A stretch of 64,000 bases of DNA from positions 1-64,000 of the forward strand of contig NZ_LZRD01000025.1 in assembly GCF_001687325.1 (NCBI RefSeq). The letters are read 5' to 3'. Of this stretch, positions 43,784 to 51,245 are shown piece by piece. Made by a program: the position numbers and the translations under genes. The first letter of the stretch is position 1. The number at the start of each line of letters is the position of its first letter. The notes beneath the pieces were generated by a model. It had not been told where the DNA came from, made no database searches, and saw nothing but the letters and a program-made list of their open reading frames with translations. The DNA is from Streptomyces sp. PTY087I2. GTDB taxonomy: Bacteria > Actinomycetota > Actinomycetes > Streptomycetales > Streptomycetaceae.

Positions 43784-44326
43784 TCAGCGCCAGGCGTGGC
43801 GGATCCTCAGCCGCCCGTATCCGACCGCCCCGGAGAAGCGGAAGCGCGGCGCGTCGGGGCGGGACGGCTGCCGGGGGCGGTAGCGCAGGTCCTTCCACCC
43901 GGTCGTCAGACCCTCGACCTCGACGATCGCGTCCCGCGGCACGGTGATGCTCGCATTGCCCGTGCCGAGGCGGAGCTCGATGTCGACGACCGGATACGTG
44001 AGGACCGCCCGGGAAAGGTCCAGGCGCACCCGCCCGAAGGCGGACTCGACCGTGAGGGTCCTGGGCACCTGCCACGCGCCGCGCCGTGTGATCCGGCCCC
44101 CGGCGGCGGCGATCGTCGCCGTCGCGCCCGGGTCCTCCGCCGGGAGCGCGTCCAGGGCCACCGCGAGCTCGCCGTACGTCGTGGCGGCGAGCACCCGGTC
44201 GAGGCGGCCGTCCATCTCCTCGTGCGTGATGCGCTGTTCGGCATACGCCTCCCGCACGCGCAACACGGCGCTCTCGCGGTCTTCTTCGCCCACGCGCGTC
44301 GACGCGTCTCGCTGAGGTGAGGTCAC
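43784..44326 (-). CDS. DUF1707 SHOCT-like protein (second copy)
   Basis: The product has 180 residues. The DUF1707 part is DRESAVLRVREAYAEQRITHEEMDGRLDRVLAATTYGEL; the C-terminal half has alternating strands (VESAFGRVRLDLSRAVLTYPVVDIELRLGTGNASITVPRDAIVEV), the LiaF-like DUF2154 type. It has the same order as the 7-kb copy, but with a longer basic tail and only modest identity. It is cytosolic or membrane-peripheral. The function is unknown; a cell-envelope role is suggested by the LiaF-like half. Confidence 0.78.
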   Translation of the reverse strand: MTSPQRDASTRVGEEDRESAVLRVREAYAEQRITHEEMDGRLDRVLAATTYGELAVALDALPAEDPGATATIAAAGGRITRRGAWQVPRTLTVESAFGRVRLDLSRAVLTYPVVDIELRLGTGNASITVPRDAIVEVEGLTTGWKDLRYRPRQPSRPDAPRFRFSGAVGYGRLRIRHAWR

Positions 44327-44379
44327 CGGTTCACCCTAGCGCCGCTCCAACCGCCCGCATATGAAGCATATTTGCTGCC

Positions 44380-44841
44380 TCAGGAGGCCGACGCCTCCGC
44401 GCTCTGCCGGGCGTCGTACTCGCTCCGCGCCTTCGCGATCTCCTGCTGGTGGCTCTCGGTCCAGTCGACGAGGGACCTAATCGTCGTGTGCAGGGTCGCG
44501 CCCAGCTCCGTCAGCTCGTACTCCACGCGGGGCGGCACGACCGGGTACACCGTGCGCCGCACCAGGCCGTCGCGTTCGAGCTGGCGCAGGGTCACCGTCA
44601 GCATGCGCTGGCTGATGCCCTCGATGAGGCGGCGCAGTTCGGAGAAGCGCAGCGTGCGGCGTTCCAGGTGGGCGATGGCGAGGAGCGACCACTTGTCCGC
44701 GACGCGGTCGAGGATCTGCCGTACCTCGCAGCCCTCGCGGACGTCCCACTGGCTGATGTCGTAGTCCGGACCGACGCCGGTATCGGTACCGGTACCGGTA
44801 TCGGCGCAGTGACTCGGTGACTTCGAAGTGCCTTCTTCCAT
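44380..44841 (-). CDS. HxlR-family MarR-like regulator
   Basis: The product has 153 residues from MEEGTSKSPSHCAD. The winged helix is CEVRQILDRVADKWSLLAIAHLERRTLRFSELRRLIEGISQRMLTVTLRQLERDGLVRRTVYPVVPPRVEYELTELG (quoted by its conserved order: DKWSLLAI, RFSEL, ISQRMLT, RDGLV, VEYELT). Cys at the start may sense thiols or redox as in other HxlR proteins. It is divergent from an MFS exporter, the usual arrangement for a local repressor of drug efflux. Confidence 0.9.
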   Translation of the reverse strand: MEEGTSKSPSHCADTGTGTDTGVGPDYDISQWDVREGCEVRQILDRVADKWSLLAIAHLERRTLRFSELRRLIEGISQRMLTVTLRQLERDGLVRRTVYPVVPPRVEYELTELGATLHTTIRSLVDWTESHQQEIAKARSEYDARQSAEASAS

Positions 44842-44870
44842 ACCGCCCCACGGTGCCGCAAGCTTCGAGT

Positions 44871-44887
44871 GGTTACAAGAGGGAACC
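44871..44887. promoter_or_regulatory. possible HxlR operator between regulator and MFS gene
   Basis: GGTTACAAGAGGGAACC is an interrupted palindrome (GGTT ... AACC, 9-base centre) in the divergent gap. A related GGTTGGGTAACTC follows 8 bases later. Confidence 0.35.
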
Positions 44888-45028
44888 GACCGCTGGTTGG
44901 GTAACTCGCTTTCCCTCCGCGTCGCTTGAGGCCTCTGCACGCGAAATCCGTCCTGTTCAGCCGCTGTTGCGGTGGCTCGTCATGCCTCTTTCGCCCCCGC
45001 ACCCCGTCCGCGTACAAGGAGAATTCCC

Positions 45029-46528
45029 GTGTCCTCATCACCGTCCCCGTCCGGACCGAGCAGTGACCGTATGACCGGCCGCGCCTGGGGCGTGCTGTTC
45101 GTCCTGTGCGGCGCGATCTTCCTCGAAGGCATCGATGTGGCCATGCTGAACGTGGCCCTCCCCGCGATCCGCGAGGATCTGGATCTGTCCACCGGCACCC
45201 TCCAGTGGGTGATGAGCGCGTACGTCCTCGGGTACGGCGGGTTCATGCTGCTGGGCGGACGGGCGGCCGATCTCTTCGGGCGGCGGCGGATGTTCGTCCT
45301 CTGGCTCGTGGTGTTCCTGCTCTTCTCCGGGCTGGGCGGACTCGCCACCGAGGGCTGGACGCTGATCGTCGCCCGCTTCGTGACGGGGATCGCGGCGGCC
45401 TTCATGACCCCGGCCGGTCTGTCGATCATCACCACCGGTTTCCCGGAGGGGCCGCAGCGCAACCGGGCCCTCCTCGTCTACGCGGGCACCGCCGCCGGAG
45501 GTTTCTCCATCGGCCTGGTCGTCGGCGGGCTGCTGGCCGCCGTCGACTGGCGGTGGGTGTTCTTCGCGCCGGTCATCCTCTCGCTGGGCATCCTGCTCGC
45601 CGCGCTCGCGCTCATCCCCGCCTCGCCCCGGCCCGACCGCACCGGGCAGGGCGTCGACCTGGCCGGAGCGGTCACCGTCACCGCCGGGATCCTGCTACTC
45701 GTCTTCGGCGTCGAGCGGGCCACGCACGTGCCGGCCGGGTGGACCGCCGGCACGGTCGGCGCGGCGCTGCTCCTCTTCTTCTCGTTCGTCGTCATCGAGC
45801 GCGCCTCGTCCTCGCCGCTGGTGCGCCTGGGGATCTTCCGCAGCGGGTCGCTCGTCCGCGCCAATGCGGCGGGGCTGCTGTTCGCCGCGGGGTTCTTCGG
45901 CTTCCAGTTCATCGTCGTGCTCTATCTCCAGGAGCTGCGCGGCTGGTCGCCTCTGCGGACCAGTCTCGCGCTGATCGTCGTCGGCGTGGACGCGGTGCTC
46001 TCGCCGCTCCTGACCCCGAAGCTGGTGGCCCGGTTCGGCAACGCGCGGGTCATCTTCGGCGGGCTGCTCCTCGCGTCGCTCGCCTACGCCCTGTTCCTGC
46101 CGCTCGCCGCGGACTGGACGTACGCGGCGATGTTCCCGGGCCTGCTCCTGCTGGGGGTGGCCTTCTCGCTGGTCTACGGGCCGCTGACCATCGTGGCCAC
46201 GGACGGCGTCGCCGAGGAGGAGCAGGGTGTGGCCGGCGGACTGCTCTACACCTCCTTCCAGTTCGGTGCCGCGCTGGGGCTGTCCGCCGTGACCGTCGTC
46301 CATATCGCGGCCACGGACGGAAGTTCACCCGCCGCGCTTCTCGACGGCTACCGGGCGGCCCTGGTCGTCCCGCTGGCCGCCGCCCTGATCGCCGCCGCCG
46401 TGAGTGCGTTCGGTCTCGGTGGCCGGCGGGCGGGGGCCGCTGCTTCCCCTGTCGGCGGTTCCGGGGGCGCGCCCGACGGGAGCGGCTCGCCGAGGAAGGC
46501 CGAGCAGGCCGCTCGACTCGGATCCTGA
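45029..46528 (+). CDS. DHA2-type MFS drug-efflux transporter (EmrB/QacA)
   Basis: The product has 499 residues from GTG behind AAGGAGA. About fourteen membrane helices can be seen. DVAMLNVALPAIREDLDLSTGTLQWVMSAYVLGYGGFMLLGGRAADLFGRRRMF contains the DHA2 motif D1 and the loop 2-3 motif A (GRAADLFGRRR). PAGLSIITTGFPEGPQRNRALLVYAGTAAGGFSIGLVVGGLL is motif C. It exports a hydrophobic compound by proton antiport. The divergent HxlR gene is its likely repressor. The C-terminal 40 residues are a Gly/Ser/Ala-rich tail. Confidence 0.92.
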   Translation: MSSSPSPSGPSSDRMTGRAWGVLFVLCGAIFLEGIDVAMLNVALPAIREDLDLSTGTLQWVMSAYVLGYGGFMLLGGRAADLFGRRRMFVLWLVVFLLFSGLGGLATEGWTLIVARFVTGIAAAFMTPAGLSIITTGFPEGPQRNRALLVYAGTAAGGFSIGLVVGGLLAAVDWRWVFFAPVILSLGILLAALALIPASPRPDRTGQGVDLAGAVTVTAGILLLVFGVERATHVPAGWTAGTVGAALLLFFSFVVIERASSSPLVRLGIFRSGSLVRANAAGLLFAAGFFGFQFIVVLYLQELRGWSPLRTSLALIVVGVDAVLSPLLTPKLVARFGNARVIFGGLLLASLAYALFLPLAADWTYAAMFPGLLLLGVAFSLVYGPLTIVATDGVAEEEQGVAGGLLYTSFQFGAALGLSAVTVVHIAATDGSSPAALLDGYRAALVVPLAAALIAAAVSAFGLGGRRAGAAASPVGGSGGAPDGSGSPRKAEQAARLGS

Positions 46529-46559
46529 TCGCGCGTACGGGGTGCACGCTCCGGACCGG

Positions 46560-46759
46560 ATGCCGTTCAGCGTGGCGTGGACCGACAGGAAGCCCGAAGA
46601 GGTGGGGCGCGCGGTGTTCCAGCATGTGCTGGGGACCGTCGCCGGCTGGACCGGGCCCGGTGGGAGGCGCACCGGAGCGTGGACGTGGTCGTGGAGGGGC
46701 TCGACGCCTGCCGGGCGGAGTTCGGGGGCGAGGAGTCGGCGAGTCGCGTGAGTCGGTGA
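46560..46759 (+). pseudogene. frameshifted small hypothetical gene
   Basis: From an ATG, one frame reads MPFSVAWTDRKPEEVG and RAVFQHVLGTVAGWT; a different frame then continues RWEAHRSVDVVVEGLDACRAEFGGEE to a stop. The switch is near 46650, at ACCGGGCCC; one extra C (ACCCGGG) would join them into a protein of about 66 residues. Codon use supports both halves. I do not know the family. It is either a decayed gene or one with a sequence error. Confidence 0.45.
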
Positions 46760-46771
46760 GTCGGTGAGTCG
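46748..46771. repeat. 8-bp tandem repeat, three copies
   Basis: GTGAGTCG occurs three times in a row across the end of the small broken gene, followed by another GTGA. Confidence 0.8.
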
Positions 46772-46807
46772 GTGACTTCGGGGTGTCACGCCACCCCCCT
46801 TTTCAAG

Positions 46808-46826
46808 CAAGGGTAGGCTAACCTTC
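46808..46826. promoter_or_regulatory. iron box (DmdR/IdeR type) before the siderophore-interacting gene
   Basis: CAAGGGTAGGCTAACCTTC matches 12-13 of 19 positions of TTAGGTTAGGCTCACCTAA, including the GTAGGCT-ACCT core. It lies about 70 bases upstream of the flavoprotein start. Confidence 0.7.
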
Positions 46827-46896
46827 CTTCGGATCGCCCCCGCCGGATGCCGGGCCCGTCCGCCCGCCGCTCCGGCCCGCCCCGGAGGAGCTTCCG

Positions 46897-47811
46897 TTGA
46901 CGTCGACGACTGCCGCCACCCCCGAAGTCGCCCCGCTCCAGCTCTTCGATCTGACCGTGGTGAGGACCAAGCGGCTGGGCCCGTCCATCCTCCGGATCAC
47001 GCTCGGCGGGCCGGGGTCCGAGGGGTTCCGCGGCGGCGGTCGCGACCAGAGCCTGTCCCTCCTTCTTCCCCGTCCGGGGCAGCGCGAATCGGTGGCCCCG
47101 GCGGGTGAGGCCGGGAGCGGGCGCGAGCGGTGGCGGGCGCTGACCGAAGGCGAACGGGCCCTCCTGCGTTCGTACGCCGTACGGGCCGAGCGGCCGCGGC
47201 CCGACGGCTCCACCGAGGTCGACCTCGACTTCGTACTGCACGGCGACGGCGGCCCCGCGTCCCGCTGGGCGCGGAAGGCGGCCCCCGGCGACCGGATCAC
47301 CGTGCTGGGCCCCGCCGTGGCGGACGACACCGCCGTACGCTTCCGGCCGCCGGCCGACACCGACTGGGTGCTGATCCGGGCCGACGAGACCGCCCTGTCC
47401 GCCGCGGCCGCCGTCCTGGAGTGGCTGCCCGCGGGGCTGCCCGCCCGGGTCTGGCTGGAGGTGCCGTGCACCGAGGACCGGCAGGCGCTGAACACCGCGG
47501 CGAAAGCGCGGATCCGCTGGCTCGTCCGGAGCGAGGGGGCCGCCTGCGGCGTGGAGGCCGTGCGGGCCGCCGCGCTGCCCGAGGGCACACCGTACGCATG
47601 GATCGCGGGCGAGGCCTCCGGGGTACGGGCCCTGCGCCATCACCTCGTCCAGGAGCGGGGGTTCGCCCCGGAGAGGGTGACGTCCACCACGTACTGGACG
47701 CGCGGACTGAGCGCGGAACAGGCGCGGAAGGCGGAATCGGAGGGCGTATCCGCTGAAAACGGGGCGTCAGAACATCGCGAAGGGGTGTGTCCGGGTCAAG
47801 TGGCCCGATAG
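46897..47811 (+). CDS. siderophore-interacting FAD-binding protein (ferric reductase)
   Basis: The product has 304 residues. A TTG start is chosen because GGAGGAG lies 6 bases before it. The FAD-binding motif is RSYAVRAERP (R-x-Y-x-x-R), followed by DLDFVLHGDGGPASRWARKAAPGDRITVLGP. The NAD(P)H-binding SIP domain follows, with LIRADETALSAAAAVLEWLP and AWIAGEASGVRALRHHLVQERGF. It reduces ferric iron from imported siderophore, releasing it in the cytosol. It has its own iron box and lies just before desABCD, so it probably serves ferrioxamine. Confidence 0.9.
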   Translation: MTSTTAATPEVAPLQLFDLTVVRTKRLGPSILRITLGGPGSEGFRGGGRDQSLSLLLPRPGQRESVAPAGEAGSGRERWRALTEGERALLRSYAVRAERPRPDGSTEVDLDFVLHGDGGPASRWARKAAPGDRITVLGPAVADDTAVRFRPPADTDWVLIRADETALSAAAAVLEWLPAGLPARVWLEVPCTEDRQALNTAAKARIRWLVRSEGAACGVEAVRAAALPEGTPYAWIAGEASGVRALRHHLVQERGFAPERVTSTTYWTRGLSAEQARKAESEGVSAENGASEHREGVCPGQVAR

Positions 47812-47872
47812 GAGCAGCAAAGCGGGCAACCCGCACACCCGCCGAGGGGTGAGGGGAATGATCGATTCCGAG

Positions 47873-47891
47873 TTAGGTTAGGCTCACCTTA
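47873..47891. promoter_or_regulatory. iron box (DmdR1/IdeR type) of the des operon
   Basis: TTAGGTTAGGCTCACCTTA differs from the consensus TTAGGTTAGGCTCACCTAA at one position. It ends 78 bases before desA. Under iron sufficiency DmdR1 should block the operon here. Confidence 0.92.
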
Positions 47892-47969
47892 CTTTGAGAT
47901 CGCGTCCCTCGTACCCTCTTCCTGCCCGGAGGGACGCGATGAAGTTCCCCTCACCGGGAGGACCCCTTC

Positions 47970-49418
47970 ATGCGTGCGCACCTGCTCAACAACACGACTG
48001 CGGAGCACTATCGGAGCACCGTCTCCGCAGGCGTGGAACGGGTCGCGGCCACCCTCGCCGCCACCGAGCGCCCCTTCAGCGGGATCGGTGTCGACGAGCT
48101 CTCCCCCGTCGTCGACGCGATCGACCTCGACCGGCCGCTGGGCGACGCCGCCGCCGCCCTCGACGAGCTCGGCGAGGTCTACCTCCGCGACGCCGTCTAC
48201 TTCCACCACCCCCGCTACCTGGGCCACCTCAACTGCCCGGTCGTCATACCCGCGGTGCTCGGCGAGGCCGTGCTCTCCGCGATCAACTCCTCCCTGGACA
48301 CCTGGGACCAGAGCGCGGGCGGCACCCTCATCGAGCGCCGGCTGATCGACTGGACCACCGAGCGGATCGGGCTCGGCCCGGCCGCCGACGGGATCTTCAC
48401 CAGCGGCGGTACGCAGTCCAACCTCCAGGCCCTGCTGCTGGCGCGGGAGGAGGCGAAGGTCCGGCCGGAGCACTTCAGCCGGCTGCGGATCTTCACCTCC
48501 GAGTGCAGCCACTTCAGCGTGCAGAAGTCCGCCAAACTCCTCGGCCTCGGCCCGGACGCCGTCGTCTCCGTCCCCGTGGACCGCAACAAGCGCATGCAGA
48601 CCGTGGCGCTCGCCCACGCGCTGGAGAGTTGCGTCGCCGAGGGGGCCGTCCCGATGGCCGTCGTCGCGACCGCCGGCACCACGGACTTCGGGTCCATCGA
48701 CCCGCTGCCCGAGATCGCCGCGCTCTGCGAGCAGTTCGCCACCTGGATGCACGTGGACGCCGCGTACGGCTGCGGGCTGCTCGCCTCCCGTGAGCGGCGC
48801 GGGCTGCTCGAAGGCATCGCGCACGCCGACTCGGTGACCGTGGACTACCACAAGTCCTTCTTCCAGCCGGTGAGTTCGTCGGCCGTCCTGGTCCGCGACC
48901 GGGCGACCCTGCGCCACGCCACGTACCACGCGGAGTATCTGAACCCGCGCCGGATGGCCGAGGAGCGGATACCCAACCAGGTCGACAAGTCCCTCCAGAC
49001 GACCCGCCGGTTCGACGCGCTCAAGCTGTGGATGACGCTGCGCGTCATGGGCGCCGACGGCATCGGCGAGCTGTTCGACGAGGTCTGCGACCTGGCCGCC
49101 GAGGGCTGGAAGCTGCTCGCCGCCGACCCGCGCTTCGACGTCGTGGTCCAGCCGCAGCTCTCCACGCTCGTCTTCCGCTACATCCCCTCCGGTGCCGTCT
49201 CCCCGGACGACATCGACCGCGCCAACCTCCACGCCCGCAAGGCGCTGTTCGCCTCCGGCGAGGCGATCGTCGCGGGCACCAAGGTGGGCGACCGCCAGTA
49301 CCTGAAGTTCACCCTGCTCAACCCCGAAACGACCGCGCACGACATCGCCACGGTCCTCGACCTGATCTCCGGCCACGCCGAGAAGTACCTGGGAGACTCC
49401 CTTGACCGCGCTTCCTGA
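47970..49418 (+). CDS. desA: lysine decarboxylase of desferrioxamine synthesis
   Basis: The product has 482 residues, a group II PLP decarboxylase. Key features are FTSGGTQSNLQALLLARE, AGTTDFGSIDP, WMHVDAAYGCG and the PLP-binding K295 in VDYHKSFFQP. It makes cadaverine from lysine, the first step to desferrioxamine. An iron box lies upstream, and desB starts within its last 17 bases, so the genes form one translationally coupled operon. Synteny with desABCD of S. coelicolor (SCO2782-2785) is from memory. Confidence 0.96.
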   Translation: MRAHLLNNTTAEHYRSTVSAGVERVAATLAATERPFSGIGVDELSPVVDAIDLDRPLGDAAAALDELGEVYLRDAVYFHHPRYLGHLNCPVVIPAVLGEAVLSAINSSLDTWDQSAGGTLIERRLIDWTTERIGLGPAADGIFTSGGTQSNLQALLLAREEAKVRPEHFSRLRIFTSECSHFSVQKSAKLLGLGPDAVVSVPVDRNKRMQTVALAHALESCVAEGAVPMAVVATAGTTDFGSIDPLPEIAALCEQFATWMHVDAAYGCGLLASRERRGLLEGIAHADSVTVDYHKSFFQPVSSSAVLVRDRATLRHATYHAEYLNPRRMAEERIPNQVDKSLQTTRRFDALKLWMTLRVMGADGIGELFDEVCDLAAEGWKLLAADPRFDVVVQPQLSTLVFRYIPSGAVSPDDIDRANLHARKALFASGEAIVAGTKVGDRQYLKFTLLNPETTAHDIATVLDLISGHAEKYLGDSLDRAS

Positions 49419-50679
49419 CCCCCACGACTTCATCGGGATCGGCCTCGGCCCGTTCAACCTCGGCCTCGCCTGCCTCACCGAGCCGATCGACGAACTCAAC
49501 GGTGTCTTCCTGGAGTCCAAGCCGGACTTCGAGTGGCACGCCGGGATGTTCCTCGAAGGGGCCCATCTCCAGACGCCGTTCATGTCGGACCTGGTCACCA
49601 TGGCCGACCCGACCTCGCCGTACTCCTTCCTCAACTACCTCAAAGAGCGCGGGCGGCTCTACTCGTTCTACATCCGGGAGAACTTCTACCCGCTGCGGAC
49701 CGAGTACAACGACTACTGCCGCTGGGCCGCCGGGAAACTGAGCAGCATCCGGTTCGACGAGACCGTCGAGTCGGTGACGTACGACGAGGGCTCCGGGCTC
49801 TACACCGTGACCACCGTCTCCGGTGAGGCGTTCCGGTCCCGGCATCTGGTCCTCGGCACCGGCACGCCACCGCACATCCCGGAGGCCTGCCAGGGGCTCG
49901 GCGGGGACTTCCTCCACAACTCCCGTTATCTGGACGGGAAAGCCGAGCTCCAGAAGAAGAAGTCGATCACCCTGGTCGGCAGCGGGCAGAGCGCGGCGGA
50001 GATCTACTACGACCTGCTCTCCGAGATCGACACCTACGGCTACCGGCTGAACTGGGTCACGCGCTCCCCGCGGTTCTTCCCGCTGGAGTACACCAAGCTG
50101 ACGCTGGAGATGACCTCCCCGGAGTACATCGACTACTTCCACGCGCTGCCCGAGGAGACCCGCTACCGGCTGGAGACCGGGCAGAAGGGGCTGTTCAAGG
50201 GCATCGACGGGGAGCTGATCGACGCGATCTTCGACCTGCTCTACCAGAAGAACCTGCCGGGCCCCGTGCCGACCCGGCTGCTCACCAACTCCGCGCTCGT
50301 CAGCGCCCGTTACGACGAGGAGGGCGGCGCGTACAGCCTGGGGCTGCGCCAGGAGGAGCAGGGCAAGGACTATGAGCTGACCACCGAGGGGCTCATCCTC
50401 GCCACCGGGTACCGGTACGAGGCTCCCGCCTTTCTCGCGCCCATAGCCGGCCGGCTGCGCCACGACAGCCGGGGGCGCTTCGACGTGGCCCGCAACTACA
50501 GCATCGACACCACCGGGCGCGGGGTCTTCCTCCAGAACGCCTCGGTCCACACCCACTCGATCACCTCGCCCGACCTCGGCATGGGCGCCTACCGCAACGC
50601 GTACATCATCGGCGAGCTGCTCGGCCGTGAGGTCTACCCGGTCGAGAAGTCCATCGCCTTCCAGGAGTTCGCCGTATGA
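49402..50679 (+). CDS. desB: cadaverine N-hydroxylase (flavin monooxygenase)
   Basis: The product has 425 residues, starting at TTG behind GGGAGA inside desA. FIGIGLGPFNLGLACL is the FAD site of the SidA/IucD/PvdA family, LVGSGQSAAEIYYDLL the NADPH site, and LILATGYRYEAPAF the ATGY substrate-side motif. It N-hydroxylates cadaverine with FAD, NADPH and oxygen. Its stop overlaps the desC start (ATGA). Confidence 0.96.
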   Translation: MTALPDPHDFIGIGLGPFNLGLACLTEPIDELNGVFLESKPDFEWHAGMFLEGAHLQTPFMSDLVTMADPTSPYSFLNYLKERGRLYSFYIRENFYPLRTEYNDYCRWAAGKLSSIRFDETVESVTYDEGSGLYTVTTVSGEAFRSRHLVLGTGTPPHIPEACQGLGGDFLHNSRYLDGKAELQKKKSITLVGSGQSAAEIYYDLLSEIDTYGYRLNWVTRSPRFFPLEYTKLTLEMTSPEYIDYFHALPEETRYRLETGQKGLFKGIDGELIDAIFDLLYQKNLPGPVPTRLLTNSALVSARYDEEGGAYSLGLRQEEQGKDYELTTEGLILATGYRYEAPAFLAPIAGRLRHDSRGRFDVARNYSIDTTGRGVFLQNASVHTHSITSPDLGMGAYRNAYIIGELLGREVYPVEKSIAFQEFAV

Positions 50680-51245
50680 CCCGCCCCGACAAACAGCAGC
50701 CCGCAGCCATCGGCACGTTCACCGTCCGGCCGCTGGACCCCGGCGCCGACGCCGCGCTGGTGCACGGCTGGGTGACCCATCCCAAGGCCGCGTTCTGGCT
50801 GATGGGCGACGCCGAACTCGCGGATGTGGAGCGGGAGTACCGGTCCATCGCCGCCCATCCGCACCACGAGGCGTTCATCGGACTGCACGACGGCGAACCC
50901 GCCTTCCTGATCGAGCGGTACGACCCCACCGAGGTCGAGCTGAAGGGGCTGTACGAGGCGGAGCCCGGCGATGTCGGGATGCACTTCCTGGTCGCCCCGA
51001 CCGACACCCCGGTGCACGGCTTCACCCGGGCCGTGATCACCGCCGTGATGGATTTCCTCTTCGCCGACCCGTCGGTGCGCCGGGTCGTCGTGGAGCCCGA
51101 TGTGACCAACAGCGCCGTCCAGGCCCTCAACAAGGCCGTCGGGTTCGAGGTGCTCCGCGAGATCGCCAAACCGGAGAAGGACGCACTGCTCAGCGCCTGC
51201 ACCCGTGAGCAGTTCGAAGCAGCAACCGGAGGTAACGACCGATGA
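50676..51245 (+). CDS. desC: N-hydroxycadaverine acyltransferase (GNAT)
   Basis: The product has 189 residues. FTVRPLDPGADAALVHGWVTHPKAAFWLMGDAELADVEREYRSI and FLIERYDPTEVELKGLYEAEPGDVGMHFLVAPTDTPVHGFTRAV follow the AlcB/RhbD-type GNAT siderophore acylase. The C-terminal RRVVVEPDVTNSAVQALNKAVGFEVL ends the fold. It adds succinyl or acetyl from CoA to N-hydroxycadaverine, giving the hydroxamate unit. It overlaps both neighbours by four bases. Confidence 0.95.
   Translation: MTRPDKQQPAAIGTFTVRPLDPGADAALVHGWVTHPKAAFWLMGDAELADVEREYRSIAAHPHHEAFIGLHDGEPAFLIERYDPTEVELKGLYEAEPGDVGMHFLVAPTDTPVHGFTRAVITAVMDFLFADPSVRRVVVEPDVTNSAVQALNKAVGFEVLREIAKPEKDALLSACTREQFEAATGGNDR

Noticed and set aside
40060..43947. 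Open frame of about 1300 codons on the plus strand opposite the GH92 gene
   Set aside because: It is antisense to an enzyme with intact motifs in both domains. The translation is dominated by Arg, Ala, Val and Gly without structure.
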